From Marinomonas foliarum (GTDB lineage Bacteria; Pseudomonadota; Gammaproteobacteria; Pseudomonadales; Marinomonadaceae): 33,704 nt of DNA. Both the position numbers and the translations under genes were made by a program. The stretch covers positions 1 through 33,704 of the forward strand of contig NZ_QPJQ01000024.1 in assembly GCF_003337275.1 (NCBI RefSeq), written 5' to 3'. The notes under the pieces were generated by a model. The model was not told the DNA's origin and did not search any database. It was given only the letters and a program-made list of their open reading frames with translations. Positions 25,900-33,507 of the stretch are shown in pieces (position 1 is the stretch's first letter; each line of letters opens with the position of its first letter).

Positions 25900-26571
25900 T
25901 TAGTCAGCTAATCGAACATTCAACCAATGAGAGATATCTTGCACCTGTTCAGGACAGACCGAATGAGGCATTTCATAGGCTTTATATTCCACAGAATAGC
26001 CCTTAGATAACAATAGATCTCTTGCCTGAATCGACAACGCAGGAGAAACCACAGGATCTTGCGAACCATGGTGAATAAGAATAGGAGTCTGCCCATTAAC
26101 ACAAGAATCCGCTTCCTCCACTTTATCTCCATTGACCAAATAGGTTGATAAAGCGAGAACGCCAGCCACTTGATATTTCGTATGCAAAGCCGTTTGATAA
26201 GCAATAACACCACCCTGAGAAAATCCTGCCAATATAATTCGGCTCGGAGAAATTCCTTGATCAATTTGATCCTGAATCAATTGCTCTACTTGAGCACAAG
26301 ATTCATTGATATTAGCCATATCGACTTTACGCTCTAGCGTCATCTCGTAGATGTCATACCATGCACGCATTTCCATGCCACCATTTATGGTAACAGGGCG
26401 TCGAGGCGCATGAGGAAAAACAAAGCGAACCTTCAACGTAGGAAGCAGAGAAAGCGCAGGAACCAAAGATTCAAAATCATGGCCATCAGAGCCAAGTCCA
26501 TGCAACCAAATAATCGCAGCATCTGGCTGCTCATGAGTTTCCACTACTACAGAAGGCAATACATCGGTCAT
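25900..26571 (-). CDS. Carboxylesterase/phospholipase family alpha/beta hydrolase
   Basis: A 223-residue soluble hydrolase related to Pseudomonas carboxylesterase II and eukaryotic acyl-protein thioesterases. The nucleophile S118 lies in GFSQGG (116-121), the acid is D172 in HGSQDPVV, and the base is H203 in MPHSVCPEQ. The oxyanion region WLHGLGSDGHDF is at 22-33. Natural substrates are short-chain esters or lysophospholipids. The ribosome site GGAG directly touches the T-tract of a terminator (26586-26620), which is unusual. Confidence 0.9.
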   Translation of the reverse strand: MTDVLPSVVVETHEQPDAAIIWLHGLGSDGHDFESLVPALSLLPTLKVRFVFPHAPRRPVTINGGMEMRAWYDIYEMTLERKVDMANINESCAQVEQLIQDQIDQGISPSRIILAGFSQGGVIAYQTALHTKYQVAGVLALSTYLVNGDKVEEADSCVNGQTPILIHHGSQDPVVSPALSIQARDLLLSKGYSVEYKAYEMPHSVCPEQVQDISHWLNVRLAD

Positions 26572-26585
26572 TTTTCAAACACTCC

Positions 26586-26620
26586 AAAAAAATAGGCTAT
26601 CGCAATTCGCCATAGCCTAT
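26586..26620 (-). terminator. Terminator immediately before the esterase gene
   Basis: ATAGGCTAT / ATAGCCTAT (26592-26600 and 26612-26620) form a 9-bp stem; the inner GC pairs can lengthen it. On the minus strand it is followed by seven T, and the next bases are GGAG, the ribosome site of the esterase. It would end the transcript of the kinase-like gene. Confidence 0.8.
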
Positions 26621-26691
26621 CATATTGCCGTATTTCACTCACTCTCACCTTTACTGCATAGTGTAATTATTAATACAGCGCACATGAGATA

Positions 26692-27672
26692 TTAATGCTC
26701 AACAGGAAAACGCATCTCCAAGACCTCCTGCTTATCACTTAACGTAAACAAAACATCCGCTCTATTGGGCATTACCGCCAACATATGCCGAGTTAATCTT
26801 TCGTAATACTGCATGAACCCTTTCAGCTCATCCGAAGACATTACTTTTAGATCAATGGTATCAAGCAATATCCCATGGATATCATGAAGGTGATTTTCCA
26901 ACATGCGCTCCTGCTTATTGCGCCAATGATATACAACGTCATAACTAGGGGCCTGCATCCAAGTCATTAGATCAATCTTTGAAAATAATGTTTTATAATC
27001 CTCTTCTAAAAATTGATTCACCTTATTGCGCCAGACCCCTTGTGCATCTTCCCGCTCTTCGAGAGCGTTGATTGGAGAATTCATAAGATCCATCATTGGT
27101 GGCGCACCAACACACCACCCCTCAAATAACACCACATCGACCGGACCCTGAACTTCTTTCCACAAATGAACCGATTTTCTATCGTCTATCGACTTATCGA
27201 AGCAAGGGAACTTCATCACCTCACCTTCTTTCAAATTTTTTAAGCGATCAAATAAACTTAGAGCAAAGCGAACATCATGAGTACCCGGCACACCACGCAC
27301 GGCAAACATGGACGAAGTTTGGCTAGCAAACTTCATTCTGTCGTGCTGAGTACTGTATAAATCATCCAGACTGATTACCACGCAATTCAGATCAAAGCCT
27401 TTATTAAGAATACGGCTTACAACACTACAAAAAGTCGTTTTTCCACAACCTTGCGCCCCACCCACACCGACAATCAAGGGGCCTTGCCCAATATGCGCCT
27501 TTTGACTCAACCAATTAGAAAAAGGTAAATACAATCGATCCATTTGATCAACTAGGGAAGCATCTGCATATAAACAGCTTAGCGTCTGCTCCACCTCAAA
27601 TCTCAACCGATGAGATAATGTGTCAGGCATACTTAAATTTACGAAATCAAAATCACTCTGTTGCTTAAACAT
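26692..27672 (-). CDS. P-loop kinase, D-glycerate 3-kinase-like
   Basis: A 326-residue P-loop kinase of the phosphoribulokinase/uridine-kinase-like group, similar to plant-type glycerate 3-kinase and YggC/YfhM-like bacterial proteins. Walker A is GAQGCGKT (72-79 from my start) and LDDLYSTQHDR is the usual substrate-side motif after the second strand; VVLFEGWCVG is also typical. I place the start at 27672, where GGAGG stands eight bases upstream; the ATG at 27696 has none. Glycerate as substrate is a family-level guess. It ends 120 bp before the esterase, with a terminator between. Confidence 0.78.
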   Translation of the reverse strand: MFKQQSDFDFVNLSMPDTLSHRLRFEVEQTLSCLYADASLVDQMDRLYLPFSNWLSQKAHIGQGPLIVGVGGAQGCGKTTFCSVVSRILNKGFDLNCVVISLDDLYSTQHDRMKFASQTSSMFAVRGVPGTHDVRFALSLFDRLKNLKEGEVMKFPCFDKSIDDRKSVHLWKEVQGPVDVVLFEGWCVGAPPMMDLMNSPINALEEREDAQGVWRNKVNQFLEEDYKTLFSKIDLMTWMQAPSYDVVYHWRNKQERMLENHLHDIHGILLDTIDLKVMSSDELKGFMQYYERLTRHMLAVMPNRADVLFTLSDKQEVLEMRFPVEH

Positions 27673-27740
27673 AACGAGCACCTCCGTAAGTGTCATTATT
27701 GAAGTATAGTAAACGACAGGATTCTTGATTGTTTTTTACA

Positions 27741-28805
27741 CTAGGAGGTAAAAGGCAAATTTAATTGAAAAGGTTGCGGTGGTGTCAGGCGATAACCAAC
27801 ACCAATGAGACGAACTGAACGAGGAGATCTAGAAAAGGCCAGCTGCAACAATTCAGAAAATGCGTCTTCTGTTAATTTTCCTTTTATTGGCCGCTCAACT
27901 GTCGTTTGCTTGAAATCATCAAATTTAATTTTGAGATAATACTTACTAAGCTGTGACTCATAACCTCGGCCTAACATACGCTTCTTCAAATCCGCCAATA
28001 GCATAGGCAAAACGGCTTGGCACTCTTTGATGTCCAACAAATCTTTCGCAAACGTATGCTCGACAGAAACACTTTTCCTTTCTCTAGAAGTCACCACAGG
28101 ACGATCATCAATCCCCAAAGCCAATTGAGAAAGACGATAAGACATACTACCAAAACTCTTCTGCAGCAACGCAAAATCCAACTGCTGCAGATCGGCACAC
28201 TTAAACACCCCCAAGGCAGCTAATCGCTCTTGTGCAACGCGCCCAACCCCAGAGATAGCTTTAACAGGTATATCAGAAACAAATTTACGCTGCGCTTCTG
28301 GTGTCACGACAGTCAAGCCATCAGGCTTATCCCAATCACTAGCCACCTTAGCAATAAACTTATTCGTCGCGACACCAGCTGAAACGGTAATCCCTACCTC
28401 GCTAGCAATTCGAGACTTTATTTCTTGAGCAATTCGCGTCGCGCTCCCTTGTAGGCACTCAGAATCTGTCACATCAAGATACGCCTCATCCAACGACAGC
28501 GGTTCAATAATATCGGTAAATGCTCGAAAAATTGCGTGCATTTGCTCAGAAGCAACTCGGTACTTACTCATATTTCCTGGCAGAATAATTAAAGATGGGC
28601 AAAGGCGCTTAGCCACCGAAGTCGGCATCGCAGAACGAACCCCATAAACACGAGCCGCATAATTCGCAGTAGCAAGTACGCCACGACTATTTTCAGGTCC
28701 ACCAATTGCAATTGGCTTATCTCCCAAACTAGGATCATCGCGCATCTCTACGGCGGCATAAAAGCAGTCGGCGTCAACATGTATAATTTTTCTATTTGGT
28801 GACAT
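27741..28805 (-). CDS. dinB: DNA polymerase IV
   Basis: An error-prone Y-family polymerase that bypasses lesions and is induced in the SOS response. The 354-residue length is normal. Catalytic metal ligands are D11 in HVDADCFYAAVE, and D106 and E107 in SLDEAYLD. The little-finger domain follows after about residue 235. A LexA box lies 11 bp upstream of the start. The gene is monocistronic; the kinase-like gene begins 68 bp later. Confidence 0.96.
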   Translation of the reverse strand: MSPNRKIIHVDADCFYAAVEMRDDPSLGDKPIAIGGPENSRGVLATANYAARVYGVRSAMPTSVAKRLCPSLIILPGNMSKYRVASEQMHAIFRAFTDIIEPLSLDEAYLDVTDSECLQGSATRIAQEIKSRIASEVGITVSAGVATNKFIAKVASDWDKPDGLTVVTPEAQRKFVSDIPVKAISGVGRVAQERLAALGVFKCADLQQLDFALLQKSFGSMSYRLSQLALGIDDRPVVTSRERKSVSVEHTFAKDLLDIKECQAVLPMLLADLKKRMLGRGYESQLSKYYLKIKFDDFKQTTVERPIKGKLTEDAFSELLQLAFSRSPRSVRLIGVGYRLTPPQPFQLNLPFTS

Positions 28806-28815
28806 AACAAAAGCA

Positions 28816-28831
28816 CTGTATAAAAAAACAG
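28816..28831 (-). promoter_or_regulatory. LexA (SOS) box of dinB
   Basis: CTGTATAAAAAAACAG fits the gammaproteobacterial consensus CTGT-N8-ACAG exactly, with A/T-rich middle. It lies 11 bp before the dinB ATG, in the place of the core promoter, so LexA bound there would block dinB transcription until DNA damage. Confidence 0.88.
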
Positions 28832-29190
28832 TATACTATTAATTCTCTCTACCCTTCATCAAGTATAGAAAAAGAAAATAGATATCACTAAAAATCACCC
28901 TCCATGCAAAACCCAGCCAAAAACACTAGAAAATTAACGCGATAAGCATATTTACTATCAAAAACAAAGAAAAAGTGCTTTTTTAAGCGCTCAAACATGG
29001 ACGCTAGAGCGTAAAATGGTTTACATTTTGTCCATTAGATTCGCCAAGTTAAAAACAAAAACGTTTTTAAACACACAGTAAATGCTTAAGACCTGCTGCA
29101 AATGACCGATTAGGTAAAGTAACGGCACAATAAGTGCCACTTGAAAACGCAGAATATTGAGAAAAAGACTTCCATACAAAGGGCACCACC
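28832..29190. other. 359-bp intergenic region between dinB and flgP
   Basis: No gene was seen. It holds several dyads: ACGCT-AG-AGCGT (29001-29012), AATGG/CCATT (29015-29019 and 29032-29036), the perfect 12-bp AAAAACGTTTTT (29057-29068), and GGCAC/GTGCC (29124-29138), which is also the sigma-54 candidate. Some may be sites for a flagellar activator. Confidence 0.5.
29123..29138 (+). promoter_or_regulatory. Candidate sigma-54 promoter of flgP-flgT
   Basis: CGGCACAATAAGTGCC keeps the GG and GC pairs exactly 10 bases apart (29124-29125 and 29136-29137) and has GGCAC and TGC as in the consensus TGGCACG-N4-TTGCA. Sigma-54 promoters with the FlrA/FlrC activators drive related polar-flagellar genes. 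The start point would be near 29149, leaving a 40-base leader. The element is also a dyad (GGCAC/GTGCC), so a repressor site is an alternative. Confidence 0.45.
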
Positions 29191-29814
29191 ATGACAGTAT
29201 CACTTCGAATTTTCTTTATCGCCGTAGGTGCAATAATGCTTGCTGGGTGTCAAAATCTTTATCAACAAGATGCTGGTGGAAACACATGTACAACAGTTGC
29301 TCCTTGTAATGGAAATAATTTCAATACTGGACCGAGCTATACACAAAATGGCGTGGTGAACACAAACAATACTATTTCGGTCATCAAGCAGGAACCCATT
29401 ATCATAACGGCGACAGGCTATGCCGCCATGATGACTAATAAGCGCCTCACTAAATCCCAAGCCCGCATTATGTCTTTGCGCAGTTCGATGCTAGACGCCT
29501 ATCGAAACCTTTCTGAACGTGTATATGGCTTAAAAATTGATGGTTCAAGCTCGTTAAGCAACATGGTAATGCAAAACGATGAACTTAGAACTTACGTAGA
29601 TGCTTACCTAGTTGGGGCAAAAGTGGTTTCTCAGCGAGAGCATGAAGATGGCACATTCGAAACTATAGTTGAAATGGCCTTGCAGGAAAATTTCCGTGAG
29701 TGTGTAAACTCTGCAAACATACGAACAAACCCAAATTGTAGCGTTCAACCGGGCTACCGCTCTGTCGACGTGCAAAACTCAACACCCACTACAAACTTTT
29801 ATAGTATTGAATAA
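29191..29814 (+). CDS. flgP: Flagellar H-ring lipoprotein FlgP-like
   Basis: A 207-residue outer-membrane lipoprotein. Lipobox LAGC with C20 as the modified residue, after a hydrophobic stretch from residue 7. The central part (about 70-165: ATGYAAMMTNKRLTKSQA, MLDAYRNLSERVYG, DAYLVGAKVVSQ) fits the LPP20/FlgP family. In Vibrio FlgP helps form the H-ring around the LP ring of sodium-driven polar flagella. AAAGGG precedes the start, and flgT begins three bases after the stop. The usual neighbour flgO is not present in the window. Confidence 0.82.
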   Translation: MTVSLRIFFIAVGAIMLAGCQNLYQQDAGGNTCTTVAPCNGNNFNTGPSYTQNGVVNTNNTISVIKQEPIIITATGYAAMMTNKRLTKSQARIMSLRSSMLDAYRNLSERVYGLKIDGSSSLSNMVMQNDELRTYVDAYLVGAKVVSQREHEDGTFETIVEMALQENFRECVNSANIRTNPNCSVQPGYRSVDVQNSTPTTNFYSIE

Positions 29815-29817
29815 CCA

Positions 29818-31011
29818 ATGTTGATTTTGAAGCACACATTAATTGTCGCTTTGGTATTTTTATTGCCTAGCATAACGCTCGCAAAAAGCGTAGACGCAGT
29901 TGGTGAAGCCGTTATATACAACAACGATATTGCTGATGCACGCTACAGAGCAACCCAACAAGCTATTAAACAAGCTGTTCTAGAGTCCGGTTCGAGAGTA
30001 AACATCAAAGATGCCTTAAACAATGGAGAGCTTGAATCTAACTTAGAAATTCGCAGTTCAGGCTATGTTCAAAAAGCTAGGATTTTATCTGAAGAACAAA
30101 ACGGTGATTTTCTTCGGGTCATTGCTCGTGTCGACGTCACTTCTGACTCTCAATGCAGTACAGGCCCAACCAGTTATTATAGAAAAACCGTTGGTGTGAC
30201 CGGGTTTGAACTGCAAGACCCTCTACAAGCAAGATTAGGTGGACTCAATAATATATCTAGAGAACTGCCAAAAGACTTAGCTGATGAAATAAATAAGCAA
30301 GGTTACTTAAGAGCTTTAACAGCCACAAACATCGCCATCTATCCAGATCTAATAAACGCACCATCCTCCACTAACTATGATGGATCTCTAACTAATGTCA
30401 CAAGAATCAGTGAGCAACTTGGTGTTCAGTACATTGTCAGCGGTGTGATTAGAGATATTGGAGAGGTTTACCTTAGATTTCCTAACGACAAAGAGTCAAA
30501 AGACCTTCTTGATGAGGGAATTGATAAAGAAAGAAACTTTGTGGTCGATATCTATATCTATGACGGATTTAGTGGCGCCCTACTATTTGAGCAACGTTAC
30601 AGCGAAATAGGTAACTGGGATATTTCCGACCATGCTAAAGTAGGTTTTGGTAGTGCCAAATTTTGGTCTGTTCATTATGGAAAAGTAGTACAACAAGCTC
30701 TAAAGGAAAGCGCATTAGACACAAGTAACCAGTTACGCTGCCAACCTTTTATTGCTAATATTTTCCGAACAGAAGGAAACAGGATCCATATATCAGCAGG
30801 ATCTTTGTCAGGAATAAAACAAGGCGATAAATTCAATGTGTATCGCCGTTACGAAGTATTCAATCAGCTGCAGTCATCTCAAACTCAGCTGAATAATGCA
30901 AATATCAGTGTTACAATAAAACAAGTTCAACCTAACTTCTCTGTTGGAGAACTGGTTGTTGACTCCCACATTTTGAATGTACAACAACAAGATGTCGTGA
31001 TTGCTTGGTAA
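29818..31011 (+). CDS. flgT: Flagellar H-ring protein FlgT
   Basis: A 397-residue periplasmic protein with a signal peptide ending TLA at about 22. The N-terminal domain (about 23-105: VGEAVIYNNDIADARYRATQQAIKQAV) matches the FlgT-N fold, the middle domain (about 120-300) is TolB-N-like with ISEQLGVQYIVSGVIRDIGEV, and the C-terminal domain (about 320-397) is small. In Vibrio FlgT forms the H-ring and is needed for assembly of the T-ring and stator. No clear ribosome site lies in front, so translation may depend on flgP. Confidence 0.88.
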   Translation: MLILKHTLIVALVFLLPSITLAKSVDAVGEAVIYNNDIADARYRATQQAIKQAVLESGSRVNIKDALNNGELESNLEIRSSGYVQKARILSEEQNGDFLRVIARVDVTSDSQCSTGPTSYYRKTVGVTGFELQDPLQARLGGLNNISRELPKDLADEINKQGYLRALTATNIAIYPDLINAPSSTNYDGSLTNVTRISEQLGVQYIVSGVIRDIGEVYLRFPNDKESKDLLDEGIDKERNFVVDIYIYDGFSGALLFEQRYSEIGNWDISDHAKVGFGSAKFWSVHYGKVVQQALKESALDTSNQLRCQPFIANIFRTEGNRIHISAGSLSGIKQGDKFNVYRRYEVFNQLQSSQTQLNNANISVTIKQVQPNFSVGELVVDSHILNVQQQDVVIAW

Positions 31012-31065
31012 CTTCATAAAACAACGCCTATACACGAAGGCTGCTATATTTTTTAGGACAGTACA

Positions 31066-31296
31066 ATGAATAACGAATTACTACACCACCTAGAGCAACG
31101 CATCAACGAAGCTGTAGAAGAAATTGGCTCACTTCGCAAACGCATATCAGAACTAGAAATGCAAAACTATGAGCTTAGCGAAGAAAAAAGCGAAATCCAG
31201 AGTTCACTGAATCAAACCAAAGAACAACAATCAAACTGGGAATCCTCTCTATCTCAGATGTTAAACCGCTTAAACCAGATGGATGAAAAACAATGA
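31066..31296 (+). CDS. Small coiled-coil protein
   Basis: A 76-residue, highly charged protein that reads as one continuous heptad coiled coil from about residue 5 to 72. It has no signal peptide. AGGA stands in front of the ATG. The general look resembles ZapB, SlyX or TIGR02449-type proteins, but I cannot assign it to any. It lies 54 bp after flgT and its stop overlaps the next start (ATGA), so it is coupled to the outer-membrane-like gene. Confidence 0.7.
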   Translation: MNNELLHHLEQRINEAVEEIGSLRKRISELEMQNYELSEEKSEIQSSLNQTKEQQSNWESSLSQMLNRLNQMDEKQ

Positions 31297-31766
31297 AATC
31301 ACTTTTACTTGCAGCTTTAATTTTAGTTAGTGCACACGCATCCGCTGAAGGTCAAATTGCGAGTTTGGTAAATTTTTCATCTACAGCGGCGCGCCCAACA
31401 ACAGCTGAAGGCGAAACAAATGTAACCTCCATTATAAACGCATCAATGGAGTACACTCTGCCAGAAAATATTTCTTTGTATGGCGGGTTATCATTTGTTA
31501 TTGGAGAAACATTCGAGAACTCCGTCTCTTTAGGGTCCCGTTATTATAGCGCGACACCAGCACTTCAAATTTTACCAGGCATTCCAATGTGGTCATTTAT
31601 AGGTGGTGGCGTCTCATTCTTCGACGAGACAGTCTATTATCCAGAAGCTGGTTTTCGCATTGGAATATCAGATGCATCACGGTTAGATATTTTTGTGAAA
31701 ATTCTAAACAGCAGTAGTGACACCTATGACAAACACGTCATGGTTGGTGCGGGACTTACTTTCTAA
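31293..31766 (+). CDS. Small outer-membrane beta-barrel-like protein
   Basis: A 157-residue precursor with signal peptide MKSLLLAALILVSAHASA. The mature part is made of alternating hydrophobic/polar strands (SLYGGLSFVIGE, SVSLGSRYYSATPAL, WSFIGGGVSFF, AGFRIGISDASRLDIFVKIL) and ends in HVMVGAGLTF, with terminal phenylalanine, the usual outer-membrane barrel signature. Function unknown. The gene overlaps the coiled-coil gene by four bases. Confidence 0.7.
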   Translation: MKSLLLAALILVSAHASAEGQIASLVNFSSTAARPTTAEGETNVTSIINASMEYTLPENISLYGGLSFVIGETFENSVSLGSRYYSATPALQILPGIPMWSFIGGGVSFFDETVYYPEAGFRIGISDASRLDIFVKILNSSSDTYDKHVMVGAGLTF

Positions 31767-31771
31767 GTAAG

Positions 31772-31939
31772 ATGAAATTATTACCTTTTTTCATCGCCAG
31801 TGCCTTAATCACAACGACTTACATTTGGTGGCAAAGCGGAAAACACATCACTGTTATTCTACCAAGTGAGGATCAGCGAAAAGAAATGCTTGGTATAAGC
31901 AATACACCAAGAGTTCCGCTGACCCCAATAAAATATTGA
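31772..31939 (+). CDS. 55-residue membrane-anchored peptide
   Basis: An ATG at 31772, five bases after the previous stop, opens 55 codons ending in TGA at 31937-31939. The product begins MKLLPFFIASALITTTYIWW, a single hydrophobic segment, followed by a soluble tail ending TPRVPLTPIKY. The ribosome site is weak (AAGTAAG). It fills exactly the gap between the barrel gene and the ProQ-domain gene, leaving 13 bases, which supports it as a real gene. It is not recognised. The hydrophobic segment could be a signal anchor. Confidence 0.55.
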   Translation: MKLLPFFIASALITTTYIWWQSGKHITVILPSEDQRKEMLGISNTPRVPLTPIKY

Positions 31940-31952
31940 GCCTTGTGTTTCT

Positions 31953-32906
31953 ATGGAACAACTTATAGCAAAACTCGAAGCTAAGATAAACTGGCTAACT
32001 GAGCAGTTAAAATCAGCAAACGAGGAAATACTAAAACTACAAGAAAAGACAACCACTTCCATTGAATACAGTGCTTCAATGGATTTATTACAACACATGG
32101 CCGATCGGTCAACAGAAGATCAACTGCAGCTTTATATTGAAGACTCTCTTGACCTTTTAAGTACCGCATCAGCCCCTGAGCAAGTAAAAAAGCCAAATAG
32201 AGTGGAACATCAACTCGACTTTGACTTAATGCACGAGCATGCTGATAACAGCACCACAACCACGACAACAGAACAGATTGATTACATGACCACACAACAA
32301 ACAGAGCTTAACGGCTTGCAAGAAGACGACAAACTAGTCGATAACGACACTAGCGTACAAGAAGCAAGTGACAGCACGACAGAAGCCGCGACATTGACGC
32401 CAGAACAAAAAAAGCGTCAAAAAAACCAGAAAAACAATCGCCGCCTAATCAAAATGCTCGAAGACCGTTATCCGAAAGCGTTTGACTGGAATCAACCTAA
32501 GCCTCTGAAAGTCGGCATAGACAAAGACATGGTTCTGGATGATGACTTTAACGCTAGCAAACAAAAACGCGCCCTAGCAGCCTACACGCGCTCAGACAGA
32601 TACAAAAAATGTTTACTGTCAGGCCAACCACGAATTGATCTGGAGGGTGTAGCAGTAAATAACGAGCCAGCCCTACCTGAATCCATGATTCCCGCTAAAA
32701 CCAAGACAGCAACAACTAGCCGACCAGCTAGAGAAAAGCCTGCTCAGCCGACTCGTAGCAATAAACCAAAAGCCCAAGCTAAAAACAGAGCAAACTCAAA
32801 ACCTAAGCACGCCCAAAACGCTCCCAAACAAGAAGATATTTACGACAACCTATCCCCTGAAGAACGCATGAAAGCAAAATTAGAAAAATTGCTAAATAAA
32901 TCTTAA
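31953..32906 (+). CDS. ProQ/FinO-domain RNA chaperone with long N-terminal extension
   Basis: A 317-residue protein. The ProQ/FinO RNA-binding domain lies at about 151-237: RRLIKMLEDRYPKAFDW, KPLKVGID, KRALAAYTRSDRYKKCLLSGQPRIDLEGVAV. In E. coli ProQ this domain is at the N-terminus; here it follows a coiled coil (about 1-35) and a long acidic, Thr/Gln-rich stretch (about 45-150), and is followed by a basic Lys/Pro/Ala tail (about 245-317). Such proteins bind structured 3' ends of mRNAs and sRNAs. It follows the 55-residue gene after 13 bp. No strong ribosome site is visible, so translation may be coupled. Confidence 0.88.
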   Translation: MEQLIAKLEAKINWLTEQLKSANEEILKLQEKTTTSIEYSASMDLLQHMADRSTEDQLQLYIEDSLDLLSTASAPEQVKKPNRVEHQLDFDLMHEHADNSTTTTTTEQIDYMTTQQTELNGLQEDDKLVDNDTSVQEASDSTTEAATLTPEQKKRQKNQKNNRRLIKMLEDRYPKAFDWNQPKPLKVGIDKDMVLDDDFNASKQKRALAAYTRSDRYKKCLLSGQPRIDLEGVAVNNEPALPESMIPAKTKTATTSRPAREKPAQPTRSNKPKAQAKNRANSKPKHAQNAPKQEDIYDNLSPEERMKAKLEKLLNKS

Positions 32907-32913
32907 AAAACTA

Positions 32914-32942
32914 TTTACATAGTAAAGCGCGATGTATATTAT
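32914..32942 (+). promoter_or_regulatory. Promoter of tRNA-Tyr
   Basis: TTTACA (32914-32919), 17-bp spacer and TATTAT (32937-32942), each one base from consensus. A GC-rich discriminator (CGTCGCG) follows, typical of stringently controlled tRNA promoters. The expected start near 32950 is about eight bases before the mature tRNA. Confidence 0.85.
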
Positions 32943-32952
32943 ACGTCGCGCT
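32926..32952. repeat. 27-bp palindrome centred on the tRNA-Tyr -10 box
   Basis: AGCGCGA-T-GTATA-T-TATAC-G-TCGCGCT: 12 of 13 base pairs match, and the thirteenth is a U-G wobble in RNA. The centre, 32939, lies in the -10 element. In the transcript of the ProQ-domain gene it would form a strong hairpin 20 bases after the stop, without a U-tract. Confidence 0.7.
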
Positions 32953-32957
32953 GCTGT

Positions 32958-33041
<84 letters not shown>

Positions 33042-33318
33042 TTAGCAGTATCTTCTTAAGATTCAACATCTTACAGTCCAAAACAAACACACAAACATCC
33101 ACAAAAATCAAACACAACCCTCAAGACCTCGTCAAGAAACCACCTAACGATCAAGAAAAGCACAACCTATTCCTTACACTCAATTTCTTGCGACACCACT
33201 CTTCTTAATCACCACCCGCCAACACCATCACACCAAACACACACTCACCCTAAAAAGACCAGCATCCAGCAGCACAACCACATACACTCAAAACCCACCC
33301 AGTTAAACAGCTTAGACG
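33042..33318 (+). terminator. C-rich, G-poor region; candidate Rho-dependent terminator
   Basis: No gene and no good intrinsic terminator were seen. By hand count, 33061-33300 has about 91 C but only about 14 G in 240 bases on the plus strand. Such unstructured C-rich, G-poor RNA is typical of Rho loading sites. It directly follows tRNA-Tyr in the same sense. This is inference; termination is not shown by the sequence. Confidence 0.45.
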
Positions 33319-33443
33319 GACGATAGACGATAGACGATAGACGATAGACGATAGACGATAGACGATAGACGATAGACGATAGACGATAGACGATAGACGA
33401 TAGACGATAGACGATAGACGATAGACGATAGACGATAGACGAT
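33319..33443. repeat. Heptanucleotide tandem repeat, 17 copies
   Basis: The 7-bp unit GACGATA is repeated 17 times without a mismatch from 33319 to 33437, followed by a partial GACGAT to 33443. It lies between convergent tRNA genes. A long open frame through it on the minus strand is only a by-product of the repeat. Perfect identity suggests recent expansion; copy number is likely to vary between strains. Confidence 0.97.
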
Positions 33444-33507
33444 TTTAAAAACATCTAAAGAAAGATCAAGAAATAAATAGAGGACATTAAGGTAATTATG
33501 AGAAGAA

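Noticed and set aside
31012..31065. GCCT/AGGC hairpin with T-run after flgT as a terminator
   Set aside because: The stem is only four base pairs with an eight-base loop and the T-run does not follow directly; more likely a leader of the next gene.
33319..33443. Possible CRISPR array
   Set aside because: The unit is 7 bp and directly tandem, with no spacers and no cas genes near.
33245..33454. 69-codon minus-strand frame with repeating VYRLSSI
   Set aside because: It is only the heptamer repeat read in frame; seven bases times three give a seven-residue period. No ribosome site or homology.
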